NCBI GenBank assembly: GCA_018060305.1
Contig: JAGOWF010000166.1
Location: 1-6,268 of the forward strand
Source of the DNA: Pyrinomonadaceae bacterium
GTDB taxonomy: Bacteria; Acidobacteriota; Blastocatellia; Pyrinomonadales; Pyrinomonadaceae
Direction: 5' to 3'
Length of the DNA stretch: 6,268 bases
Position 1 is the stretch's first letter, and each line of letters starts with the position of its first letter. Made by a program: the position numbers and the translations under genes. Shown here one piece after another: positions 1 to 5,536 of this stretch. The notes beneath the pieces are model-generated. The model had not been told where the DNA came from and did no database searches. It worked only from the letters and a program-made list of their open reading frames with translations.

Positions 1-289
1 TATTATCGCCGAGGATGACATGATCGCCAGCCTTTACGAGCTTCAGAGCAGCGTCGATCGCCGACATTCCTGAGGCAAAAGCGAAGCCGAACCGGGCGCC
101 CTCGAGCGCGGCGATATTCTTCTCAAGCGCGGCCCGCGTCGGATTTTGTGTGCGGGCATACTCATAGCCCTTATGTCGCCCAAGCCCGTCCTGCGCGTAA
201 GTCGATGTCTGATAGATCGGCACGCTGACGGCCCCGGTCGTCGGGTCCGGTTCGTTGCCGGCGTGAATAGCAGTAGTAGAAAAGCCCAT
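1..289 (-). CDS. Cystathionine gamma-synthase/lyase family PLP enzyme, N-terminal part (3' end cut by window edge)
   Basis: The reverse strand encodes 96 residues starting MGFSTTAIHAGNEPDP and leaving the window in frame at VILGDN. It reads as the start of the Cys/Met-metabolism PLP enzymes (cystathionine gamma-synthase, cystathionine lyase, O-acetylhomoserine sulfhydrylase). Visible family hallmarks are the N-terminal T-x-A-I-H-x-G, then VPIYQTSTY (23-31), then YEYARTQNPTR (42-52), whose Tyr and Arg contact the cofactor phosphate across the subunit interface, and ASGMSA (72-77), the phosphate-binding turn. The catalytic lysine lies beyond the window. These cytosolic enzymes act in methionine/cysteine trans-sulfuration; which reaction this one performs cannot be decided from the N-terminus. 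The ATG start at 287-289 has no clear ribosome-binding site; an in-frame TTG three codons upstream is an alternative, with a stop just before it. It lies 31 bases downstream of the methyltransferase stop on the same strand, so the two may be co-transcribed. Confidence 0.93.
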   Translation of the reverse strand, partial: MGFSTTAIHAGNEPDPTTGAVSVPIYQTSTYAQDGLGRHKGYEYARTQNPTRAALEKNIAALEGARFGFAFASGMSAIDAALKLVKAGDHVILGDN

Positions 290-320
290 AGGAATCAATC
301 AGAACGGCAAACAGAATAGG

Positions 321-1799
321 TCAACGCCTTTCGGGTTGATCGCCTCCAAACCCCAGTTCAAGATTCTCGACCGGGTCTTGTTCATACTTGTCAGCCTTCT
401 TAAATGTCACGTTTACATTGGTGCGCGGATAGTCGATCCGTTTACCGTCTAATAGTTCCTCTATTGTAAGTATTTGTAACCTCGGGTGTCTTGTTCCCCA
501 ACGCGATTGATAGAATCCTGCGTCCGCGGCCTCAGCCTTCATCGGGGCAGTGGGTTTCTTGAAAGTAAGGAGCGCGCCAATCTCGGCATTTTCGCGATCG
601 ATAACGCCGCGAAGCTCGCGAATGTGATTTGCAGGAATGGAGCCGCCTTTTACGGATATAATGATGCGTTTGGTGACACTTGCGTCATTTTCGTCATGAA
701 AGAAGAGGCGGCCGTCAATGCCCTTGTCGGCCCCTTTTTTCTTTTCATTGACACGAGCCCCAACCAGTCCTAAAGCCCACGCCTCAAACTGATATTTGTC
801 CTCAGCCGCGAGCTTTTCCGCATCAGGCAATGAGACCGGCTCGCCGACCACCTGATAGACAGCCTTACCTGGAAAGGCATCTTCGAGCCGATGTTTAATA
901 AGCCCGACGGCCAGATGCGTTATATCAATGCCGATCCATTTTCGCTCCATGCCATTTGCAGCGACAACCGCTGTGCCGCAACCACAGAATGGGTCAAGCA
1001 CGACTTGTCCCTCATGACTACTCGCTTCGATAATTCGCTGCAATAGAGCTAGCGGCTTTTCTGTTGGGTAGAGTTGCTTTATCGGCGGCACGCGTCCAAT
1101 TTCCCAAACATCGTCCATGCGAACGCCTTCAGAGTCCTCGTCAGCGATTTCAGATGGGAGGCGGTTTCCCGTCTCGTCATGTCCCGAGATAATTCGTGAC
1201 CTTCCGAAACGCTTAAGAGTCGAGGCCGCTCGCTCCATATACAACTGGTTGAAGACACGATCAGTAGTTGCAGAATTTGAATAAAAGAAAATTACGTCAT
1301 GATTTCGTTGAAAAGTGTATTTGCCCGTCGGCCATTTTCGGTAGTGCCAGATGATCTCGTTTCGAAAGTTCTTTGGGCCGAATATCGAATCCATTAGCAG
1401 CTTTAGATAGTGGCTTGCTGTTGGGTCGCAGTGCAGATAAATACTCCCGTTGGGCTTGAGCACTCTCTGCAGTTCGATTAGTCGTGGCGCCATCATGGAA
1501 AGGTAGGCCAAAACGTCATTTCCGCCCAAAAGTGTCCGAAACGCTTGCATTGCCAACGAGACCTGTCCGCCACGATCTACAACTTCCGCGAAGGCACCCG
1601 CTGAGGCAACATCCCATTTCCATGTGTCGCCGAACGCCTTGATTTGAGCAGCGGCACGCGTACCATCTTGCTCGCTGAAAAGAATGTTGTAGTCCTTATT
1701 ACTTTGAAACGGAGGGTCGAGATAAATAAGATCGACGGATCGATCGTCAACGTGCTCCCGCAGAATATCGAGATTATCGCCGTAGTAGAGTGTATTCAT
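321..1799 (-). CDS. Beta-class DNA methyltransferase fused to a C-terminal restriction-endonuclease-like domain
   Basis: This 492-residue protein most likely transfers methyl groups from S-adenosylmethionine to the amino group of adenine or cytosine in DNA. The catalytic motif IV (YLDPPF, 26-31) comes first, a variable presumed target-recognition region follows (about 140-235), then YPTEKP (244-249) and the AdoMet motif I DPFCGCGT (269-276). That order defines the beta class of N6-adenine/N4-cytosine methyltransferases. After about residue 335 a second domain carries KGADKGIDG (355-363) and IIISVKGG (379-386), resembling the D...xxK core of PD-(D/E)XK nucleases of the Mrr type, with Ser where Glu or Gln is common. 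I recall the same C-terminal block in many annotated site-specific methyltransferases, so the fusion is probably a family trait rather than an assembly artefact. No separate restriction or specificity gene is visible. The ATG at 1797-1799 has no strong ribosome-binding site. The recognition-region DNA is clearly more AT-rich than the flanking genes, which suggests horizontal acquisition. Target sequence and nuclease activity are unknown. Confidence 0.92.
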   Translation of the reverse strand: MNTLYYGDNLDILREHVDDRSVDLIYLDPPFQSNKDYNILFSEQDGTRAAAQIKAFGDTWKWDVASAGAFAEVVDRGGQVSLAMQAFRTLLGGNDVLAYLSMMAPRLIELQRVLKPNGSIYLHCDPTASHYLKLLMDSIFGPKNFRNEIIWHYRKWPTGKYTFQRNHDVIFFYSNSATTDRVFNQLYMERAASTLKRFGRSRIISGHDETGNRLPSEIADEDSEGVRMDDVWEIGRVPPIKQLYPTEKPLALLQRIIEASSHEGQVVLDPFCGCGTAVVAANGMERKWIGIDITHLAVGLIKHRLEDAFPGKAVYQVVGEPVSLPDAEKLAAEDKYQFEAWALGLVGARVNEKKKGADKGIDGRLFFHDENDASVTKRIIISVKGGSIPANHIRELRGVIDRENAEIGALLTFKKPTAPMKAEAADAGFYQSRWGTRHPRLQILTIEELLDGKRIDYPRTNVNVTFKKADKYEQDPVENLELGFGGDQPERR

Positions 1800-1817
1800 C
1801 TCTGAAAATACAGCTAT

Positions 1818-1848
1818 TTTATATCTTCTGCCGGAAATACTCTATCAA
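1818..1848 (-). promoter_or_regulatory. Candidate sigma-70-like promoter for the methyltransferase gene
   Basis: On the minus strand, TTGATA (1843-1848) matches five of six -35 consensus bases and TATAAA (1818-1823) five of six -10 bases. The spacer is 19 bases, longer than ideal. Transcription would begin only about 10-12 bases before the ATG at 1799, which fits the lack of a Shine-Dalgarno site. The region is AT-rich, so chance matches are likely. A second pair, TTAACA (1907-1912) and a perfect TATAAT (1882-1887), also with a 19-base spacer, is an equally possible alternative further upstream. Confidence 0.3.
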
Positions 1849-1921
1849 CTGTGCCCTTTTCTCAGCTCAAACACCACGATTATTATATCTATCACTACAT
1901 AACGTTTGTTAATATAGCCGC

Positions 1922-2821
1922 GTGGATGTGAATCAACTGGAGGTTTTCGTAACGGTCGCTCGGGAACGCAGTTTTTCGCGGGCGGCCGAGGTGCTCGGAC
2001 GGACGCAGCCGGCGATCAGCCAGACGATTCGACGGCTGGAAACAGACGTCGGGGAAAGGCTGTTTGACCGTTCGTCAAAGGACGGGACGCTGACGCCTGC
2101 GGGCGAGGTGTTGCTCGGGCATGCGAAGCAGATGCTCGATCTGCGACAGCACGCGCTGGTCGCGGTGACCGAGCTTCGCGACCTGCGTTACGGCAAGGTC
2201 ACGATCAGCGCGAATGAGCACACCGTCTTTTATTTGCTTCCCGTGATCGCCGAGTTTCGCAGACAGCATCCGCTGATCAAGATCGAGGTGCAACGCGGCG
2301 TCGCCAGCCGCATTCCAAAACAGATCACCGCCCGCGAGGTCGAGCTCGGCGTCATCTCGTTCGCGCCCAAAGACGCAACGCTGCGCGCGGTTCCCGTGTT
2401 GACCGATGAACTCGTGCTGATCGTTTCGCCGGTGCATCCGCTGGCAAAGCAGAAGCGGATCTCGATCAAAGAACTCGGCGACGAACCGTTTATCGCTCAC
2501 AACGCGCCGTCACCCTATCGCCAGCGCGTTATCGAGACGTTTGAGCGACATAATACGAAACTAGATATCGTCATAGAATTGCCATCGCTCGAGGCGATAA
2601 AGCGGCTCGTGCAGAAAGGCGTCGGCGTCGCACTTGTTCCAAGATTGACCGCAAGCGACGAGATCGCGGCCGGCCTGCTCCGAGCACTGTCGGTAAAAGA
2701 GATGCGGCTGGAGCGCAAGCTCAATATCGTTTATCGCCGCAATTCCGAGCTGTCGCACGCTGCCCGCGAATTCTTAAAGGTCGCAGAATTGCTCGGCCGC
2801 AACAGCCCTTCTATCGCTTAG
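1922..2821 (+). CDS. LysR-type transcriptional regulator
   Basis: This 299-residue protein has the usual LysR length and architecture. The winged helix-turn-helix occupies about 1-60 (NQLEVFVTVARERSFSRAAE, then TQPAISQTIRRLE and ERLFDR, closing with LTPAGE). A linker helix follows, and from about 90 a periplasmic-binding-protein-like effector domain runs to the end, with the common late motif VQKGVGVALVPR. It should bind DNA as a tetramer and switch a target promoter in response to a small molecule; the ligand is not evident. The GTG at 1922 is chosen because it gives the standard M-D-x-N-Q-L N-terminus. An in-frame TAA at 1910-1912 prevents a longer start, and GTG at 1928 is the only close alternative. 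No Shine-Dalgarno site precedes it. It is divergent from the methyltransferase across 122 bases. LysR regulators often control the divergent gene, so the methyltransferase or the sulfur-metabolism gene behind it are the natural candidate targets, by inference only. Confidence 0.93.
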   Translation: MDVNQLEVFVTVARERSFSRAAEVLGRTQPAISQTIRRLETDVGERLFDRSSKDGTLTPAGEVLLGHAKQMLDLRQHALVAVTELRDLRYGKVTISANEHTVFYLLPVIAEFRRQHPLIKIEVQRGVASRIPKQITAREVELGVISFAPKDATLRAVPVLTDELVLIVSPVHPLAKQKRISIKELGDEPFIAHNAPSPYRQRVIETFERHNTKLDIVIELPSLEAIKRLVQKGVGVALVPRLTASDEIAAGLLRALSVKEMRLERKLNIVYRRNSELSHAAREFLKVAELLGRNSPSIA

Positions 2822-2890
2822 GCAATTTTTAGGTTAGAATTAGGGAAAATTCACGAAGTTTTTACGATCCTCATATCTGGCAGGAAAAGC

Positions 2891-3223
2891 ATGGCTGAGA
2901 ATGATCTTGATAACGCCCAGTCGTGGGCTAACAGGCGGGGCTCGGAGCGCAAAAAGCTGATCATTGACGTTCGCTTTGATGGCGGCGATGGTACCGGCAT
3001 CGCGAATACCCGCGATATTGGCTCTGGCGGGCTGTATATGACCACGACGGCGCCGCTCGATCAGGGCACGCCGATCATGATGACGCTGAGCCTGGGCGAA
3101 CGCACAATGAACATCAAAGGCGTCGTAGCCTACGCCGATCCCGGCCACGGCGTCGGCGTCCGTTTCCGCGACCTCAACGATGAAGACGATGCCTTTCTCC
3201 GCTCCGAGCTTGAACGGACTTAA
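2891..3223 (+). CDS. PilZ-domain protein, putative c-di-GMP receptor
   Basis: This 110-residue protein is essentially a single PilZ domain. The N-terminal RRGSER (15-20) supplies the RxxxR arginine motif that wraps c-di-GMP. After a beta strand, DIGSGGLYM (42-50) is the second ligand motif, normally D/NxSxxG, here with Gly at the serine position, as I recall in other PilZ members. The C-terminal part continues the beta barrel (MNIKGVVAYADPGHGVGVRF) and ends in a short acidic helix. Such stand-alone domains are cytosolic and act as adaptors in motility, surface or secretion control. No partner domain is present, so the target is unknown. The ATG is preceded by AGGA at 2882-2885, five bases upstream, one of the clearest ribosome-binding sites in the window. 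The gene starts 69 bases after the LysR stop. Its stop codon is one base before the left inverted repeat of the next gene's cassette. Confidence 0.9.
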   Translation: MAENDLDNAQSWANRRGSERKKLIIDVRFDGGDGTGIANTRDIGSGGLYMTTTAPLDQGTPIMMTLSLGERTMNIKGVVAYADPGHGVGVRFRDLNDEDDAFLRSELERT

Positions 3224-3224
3224 C

Positions 3225-3254
3225 AGTCCAAGGCCCAATGTCCAAGGTTCAAAG
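3225..3254 (+). repeat. Left inverted-repeat arm made of four degenerate heptamers
   Basis: The arm is AG followed by four consecutive 7-base units: TCCAAGG (3227-3233), CCCAATG (3234-3240), TCCAAGG (3241-3247) and TTCAAAG (3248-3254), roughly TYCAARG. Seen as two 14-base units, 11 of 14 positions are the same. It begins one base after the PilZ stop codon. It also contains the only AAGG stretch (3244-3247) that could act as a weak ribosome-binding site for the gene starting at 3258. Confidence 0.8.
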
Positions 3255-3257
3255 TAG

Positions 3258-3647
3258 ATGGCGCGAATTGAGAGATTTGAGGATATTGAGGCTTGGAAGT
3301 TAGCTCGCGAGGTCACACGAGCGGTCTATTCGGTTAGTTCGTCAGGAGTGTTCGCTAAGGACTTTGCATTGGTAAATCAGGTCAGACGAGCGACGGTATC
3401 GATTCTGTCCAACATCGCCGAAGGATTCGAACGAAACGGAGATAAGGAGTTTGTACAATTTCTGTCAGTGGCCAAAGGTTCTTGCGGCGAGGCTCGGGCT
3501 CAACTCTATGTTGCCCTAGATCAAGGTTATCTAAGCGAAGCGGACTTTCTGGCGCTTCGGGAAAAGCTTATCCAGGTAAGCAAAATGATCTCAGGACTGA
3601 TAGCCTATCTACGACGGTCTGATCTAAAAGGCAGTAAATTCCGATAA
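3258..3647 (+). CDS. Four-helix-bundle protein of the 23S rRNA intervening-sequence (IVP/S23) family
   Basis: This 129-residue protein matches the family in length and pattern: an N-terminal RFEDIEAWKLAREV segment (6-19), the signature QVRRATVSILSNIAEGFERN (41-60), then FVQFLSVAKGSCGE (65-78), and a last long helix (about 93-120). It is predicted to be all helical, folding as a four-helix bundle; relatives form pentamers and include the Avd accessory protein of diversity-generating retroelements. Members were first seen as ORFs in intervening sequences of 23S rRNA, but most occur, as here, away from rRNA, and their biochemical role is unresolved. No reverse transcriptase or variable repeat accompanies it here. 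The ATG at 3258 begins where family similarity begins; the only upstream help is AAGG at 3244-3247. The gene appears lower in GC and different in codon use from its neighbours, and it is enclosed by inverted heptamer repeats, both suggestive of a transferred unit. Confidence 0.9.
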   Translation: MARIERFEDIEAWKLAREVTRAVYSVSSSGVFAKDFALVNQVRRATVSILSNIAEGFERNGDKEFVQFLSVAKGSCGEARAQLYVALDQGYLSEADFLALREKLIQVSKMISGLIAYLRRSDLKGSKFR

Positions 3648-3654
3648 CCGGTGA

Positions 3655-3685
3655 CTTTGGACGCTTGGACTTTAGACTTTGAACT
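3655..3685 (+). repeat. Right inverted-repeat arm, complementary heptamers
   Basis: The arm reads as heptamers in the opposite sense: CTTTGGA (3655-3661), CGCTTGGA (3662-3669, one base longer), CTTTAGA (3670-3676), CTTTGAA (3677-3683), then CT. A further unit-like CTTTGCA continues over 3684-3690. Its reverse complement aligns with the left arm at about 24 of 31 columns with one gap. Several differences are transitions, and some of these would still pair as G-U in RNA. It ends 14 bases before the ligase ATG. Confidence 0.8.
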
Positions 3686-3699
3686 TTGCACCCTGATCT

Positions 3700-4806
3700 A
3701 TGTTCGATCAATTCACCCTAGGCATTGAAGAAGAGTTCCAGATCGTCGATCCTGAGACGCGCGAGCTAAAATCGCACGTATCCGAGATACTCGACGAAGG
3801 GAAAATGCTTCTGGGCGAAAAGATCAAGCCGGAGATGATCCAGTCGATGATCGAGGTAGGCACGGGCGTCTGTGCGAATATCCAGGAGGCGCGAAAGGAC
3901 ATTACCCAGCTTCGGTACATAATTTCGGACCTTGCGCAGAAGAAGGGCATGGCGATAGTCGCGGCCTCGACGCATCCATTCTCTAAATGGTCCGAGCAGG
4001 AGATATATGACGGCGACCGTTACAAACTGCTGGTTGACGAGCTCCAAATGGTCGCCCGTTCGCTGCTGATCTTTGGCGTTCACGTTCACGTCGGCGTTCT
4101 GGACCTCGAACGGCGGATCCAAATAATGAATGCGGCCCGCTATTTCCTGCCGCACATTCTGGCCATGACCACGTCGTCGCCGTTCTGGCTCGGGCACAAC
4201 ACGGGGCTAAAATCCTATCGGTCAGAGGTCTTCAAAAAGTTCCCGCGGACCGAGATACCCGACCACTTTGAGTCTCACCAGCAATATCAGAGCTACCTCG
4301 ATCTGCTGATTCACATGAACTGCATCCAGGACGGCTCAAAGATATGGTGGGACGTGCGGCCGCACTATAAATTTCCGACGCTGGAATTTCGTGTCTGCGA
4401 CATACCGACACGCGTGGATGACACGATCGCGGTCGCCGCCCTGTTTCAGGCAATTGTCGCGCGGCTGCACCAGTTGATCGATAGGAATCTGGGATTCCGC
4501 ATCTATAAGCGCCGCCTGATACTTGAAAACAAGTGGCGGGCCATTCGCTACGGCCTTGACGGCAAGCTACTCGATCTCGGCAAACAAAAAGAGGTTCCGG
4601 TAAAGGACCTGATCCGCGAACTTCTCGATTTTGTCGAACCGGTCGTCGATCCGCTCGGCTCACGCAGCGAGATAGAACACATCCACACTATCCTCGATCG
4701 CGGCACCTCAGCCGACGAACAACTGCGCGTTTACGAGGAATCCGGCGGCAACTTCAAAGCCGTCGTCGATATGCTGATGAAAAACACGCTCGAGCATGTT
4801 CTATAA
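3700..4806 (+). CDS. ybdK: GCS2-family carboxylate-amine ligase (YbdK-like, putative glutamate-cysteine ligase)
   Basis: This 368-residue protein belongs to the glutamate-cysteine ligase family 2 and is close in length to E. coli YbdK. The glutamine-synthetase-like fold binds ATP and metals to join a carboxylate to an amine. Diagnostic segments are GIEEEFQIVD (8-17) near the N-terminus with metal-binding glutamates, ASTHPF (89-94), GVHVHVG (126-132), WWDVRPH (216-222) and TLEFRVCD (227-234). E. coli YbdK has weak glutamate-cysteine ligase activity in vitro, but the physiological substrates of most members are unknown, so glutathione synthesis should not be assumed. The ATG at 3700 gives the normal start just ahead of the first motif; no Shine-Dalgarno site is visible. 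It directly follows the right inverted-repeat arm; without that cassette the PilZ gene would lie about 15 bases upstream, so the two may once have formed one transcript. It converges with the PAN gene, with 33 bases between the stops. Confidence 0.92.
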   Translation: MFDQFTLGIEEEFQIVDPETRELKSHVSEILDEGKMLLGEKIKPEMIQSMIEVGTGVCANIQEARKDITQLRYIISDLAQKKGMAIVAASTHPFSKWSEQEIYDGDRYKLLVDELQMVARSLLIFGVHVHVGVLDLERRIQIMNAARYFLPHILAMTTSSPFWLGHNTGLKSYRSEVFKKFPRTEIPDHFESHQQYQSYLDLLIHMNCIQDGSKIWWDVRPHYKFPTLEFRVCDIPTRVDDTIAVAALFQAIVARLHQLIDRNLGFRIYKRRLILENKWRAIRYGLDGKLLDLGKQKEVPVKDLIRELLDFVEPVVDPLGSRSEIEHIHTILDRGTSADEQLRVYEESGGNFKAVVDMLMKNTLEHVL

Positions 4807-4839
4807 GACCGCCCTGACCATGGGCTTGTCGTCCTCAGA

Positions 4840-5433
4840 TCATTGCACAGCTAATCCGGCTCTCGCGGCGATCGGCCAGTCGTCTCCTTGGAGGACATAT
4901 ACGATCTCATAGTTCCCCGGCCCCGGCGCAGTTACCGCCCATTCGCAGTTGGAAACATCTCTTACCCAATACCACCTGCCAAAATGATGCTTGGTGCCTG
5001 CGTTGAAAATGGCAACCCAGTGGCCTGCCGTATTAAGTCCTTGGGTGGCGATCTGTATCTTAAACTGTGATCCGGCCGCAACGCGCCCCGGAGCCTGAAC
5101 ACCGTAACTGCCAGTAGCGCACCCCTTGATACCGGATATGCACCAATCGCGCCCCTCGCCCCGATTGATCACATTCTTTAACCAGCAGTGAGCCGGCCGC
5201 GCGTTTTGGCCGGTTACCGGTATCGTGTAGGTAAATGCAAGACAAGTCGCATCGGCGGCGCAGGCATCGCGGCAGTCTTCCCAGACGGGGCGCGTCAGGT
5301 CAAAATCTTTATAATCACCCCGCTCAAGTCCATAATTTTGCATTATCTTGAACTGTGCACGAGCCTCTTGTGATGCCCCAATCACCATAACGAACGCAGC
5401 CGCTATCAATAAAGTCAGTCGTCGCATATTCAT
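4840..5433 (-). CDS. Secreted PAN/Apple-domain protein
   Basis: This is a 197-residue exported protein. Residues 1-26 form a Sec signal peptide: MRR positive start, a hydrophobic stretch (LTLLIAAAFVMVIGA), and an ARA-Q cleavage site after Ala26. The next part (about 34-112) resembles a PAN/Apple domain, with Cys54, Cys58, Cys64, Cys83, Cys98 and Cys105 and the core C-x3-C-x5-C-x-A-F-x-Y. Such disulfide-rich domains bind proteins or carbohydrates outside the cytoplasm. The C-terminal part (about 120-197) is a separate beta-rich, aromatic segment (HWVAIFNAG, RWYWVRD, GNYEIVYVLQGDDW) with Cys163, which I do not recognise. There is no lipobox, anchor or membrane helix, so periplasmic or extracellular release is expected. 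The start at 5433 follows GGAGG nine bases upstream, the best ribosome-binding site in the window, and a good promoter precedes it. The partner is unknown. Confidence 0.88.
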   Translation of the reverse strand: MNMRRLTLLIAAAFVMVIGASQEARAQFKIMQNYGLERGDYKDFDLTRPVWEDCRDACAADATCLAFTYTIPVTGQNARPAHCWLKNVINRGEGRDWCISGIKGCATGSYGVQAPGRVAAGSQFKIQIATQGLNTAGHWVAIFNAGTKHHFGRWYWVRDVSNCEWAVTAPGPGNYEIVYVLQGDDWPIAARAGLAVQ

Positions 5434-5442
5434 ATACTCGAT

Positions 5443-5447
5443 CCTCC
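5443..5447 (-). promoter_or_regulatory. Strong Shine-Dalgarno site for the PAN-domain gene
   Basis: GGAGG on the minus strand lies nine bases before the ATG at 5431-5433. It favours that start over the in-frame ATG two codons later, for which the spacing would be 15 bases. Confidence 0.75.
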
Positions 5448-5478
5448 GAAGACAGGTCAGTATTGTCGCTGTAATGCG

Positions 5479-5507
5479 ATAGTATGCCCGAACCGCATCA
5501 GCGTCAA
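5479..5507 (-). promoter_or_regulatory. Sigma-70-type promoter of the PAN-domain gene
   Basis: On the minus strand, TTGACG (5502-5507) matches five of six -35 bases and TACTAT (5479-5484) four of six -10 bases, with the optimal 17-base spacer. A run of seven A residues (5511-5517) lies just upstream of the -35 box, as in UP elements. Transcription would begin around 5472, giving a leader of about 40 bases that contains the GGAGG ribosome-binding site. This supports independent transcription of the PAN gene rather than read-through from the amidotransferase gene. Confidence 0.6.
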
Positions 5508-5536
5508 TACTTTTTTTGAATGCGATCCAGATCGGT

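Larger units (their letters stand above)
3225..3685 (+). mobile_element. Candidate small inverted-repeat cassette carrying the four-helix-bundle gene
   Basis: The unit is bounded by imperfect inverted repeats of 30 and 31 bp that match at about 24 of 31 aligned positions. Between them lies one gene and almost nothing else: three bases separate the left arm from the start codon and seven separate the stop from the right arm. It sits between the PilZ gene and the ligase gene without damaging either. There is no transposase and no clear target-site duplication, so any mobility would have to be supplied from elsewhere. Proteins of this family are known as ORFs within intervening sequences inserted in 23S rRNA genes of Leptospira and others, which supports an insert-like nature. 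Alternatively the arms form an RNA structure only. Confidence 0.4.

Noticed and set aside
486..773. 95-codon plus-strand open frame inside the methyltransferase gene
   Set aside because: It is antisense to the well-supported methyltransferase, has no recognisable motif, and its composition follows from the opposite strand.
1883..1902. TTAT-N12-ATAA dyad as a LysR operator
   Set aside because: It does not fit the T-N11-A spacing well, and such matches are expected by chance in this AT-rich stretch.
2075..2500. 141-codon minus-strand frame opposite the LysR gene
   Set aside because: The LysR reading frame has clear domain structure over the whole stretch; the antisense product is rich in Arg/His/Gln, typical of a shadow frame.
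2822..2890. Promoter or terminator between LysR and PilZ genes
   Set aside because: AATTTT...AAAATT forms only a weak AT stem with a long loop, and the best -35/-10 pair (TTCACG, CATATC) is poor.
2840..3316. 158-codon minus-strand frame covering the PilZ gene
   Set aside because: The PilZ frame has a ribosome-binding site and both ligand motifs; the antisense frame also runs across the inverted repeat and has no family features.
3258..3647. Diversity-generating retroelement accessory gene (avd)
   Set aside because: The protein is related in fold, but no reverse transcriptase, template repeat or variable repeat is present in the window, and the signature fits the IVP/S23 branch.
3766..4663. 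Two 143-codon minus-strand frames opposite the ligase gene
   Set aside because: Both overlap a conserved GCS2 coding sequence and show only low-complexity Arg/Ser-rich products.
4807..4839. Possible bidirectional terminator between the convergent ligase and PAN genes
   Set aside because: Only a four-base GCCC/GGGC stem is visible and no T-run follows on either strand.
5511..5517. T7 run on the plus strand as an intrinsic terminator
   Set aside because: No GC-rich hairpin precedes it and no plus-strand gene ends nearby; it fits better as the A-tract upstream of the PAN promoter.
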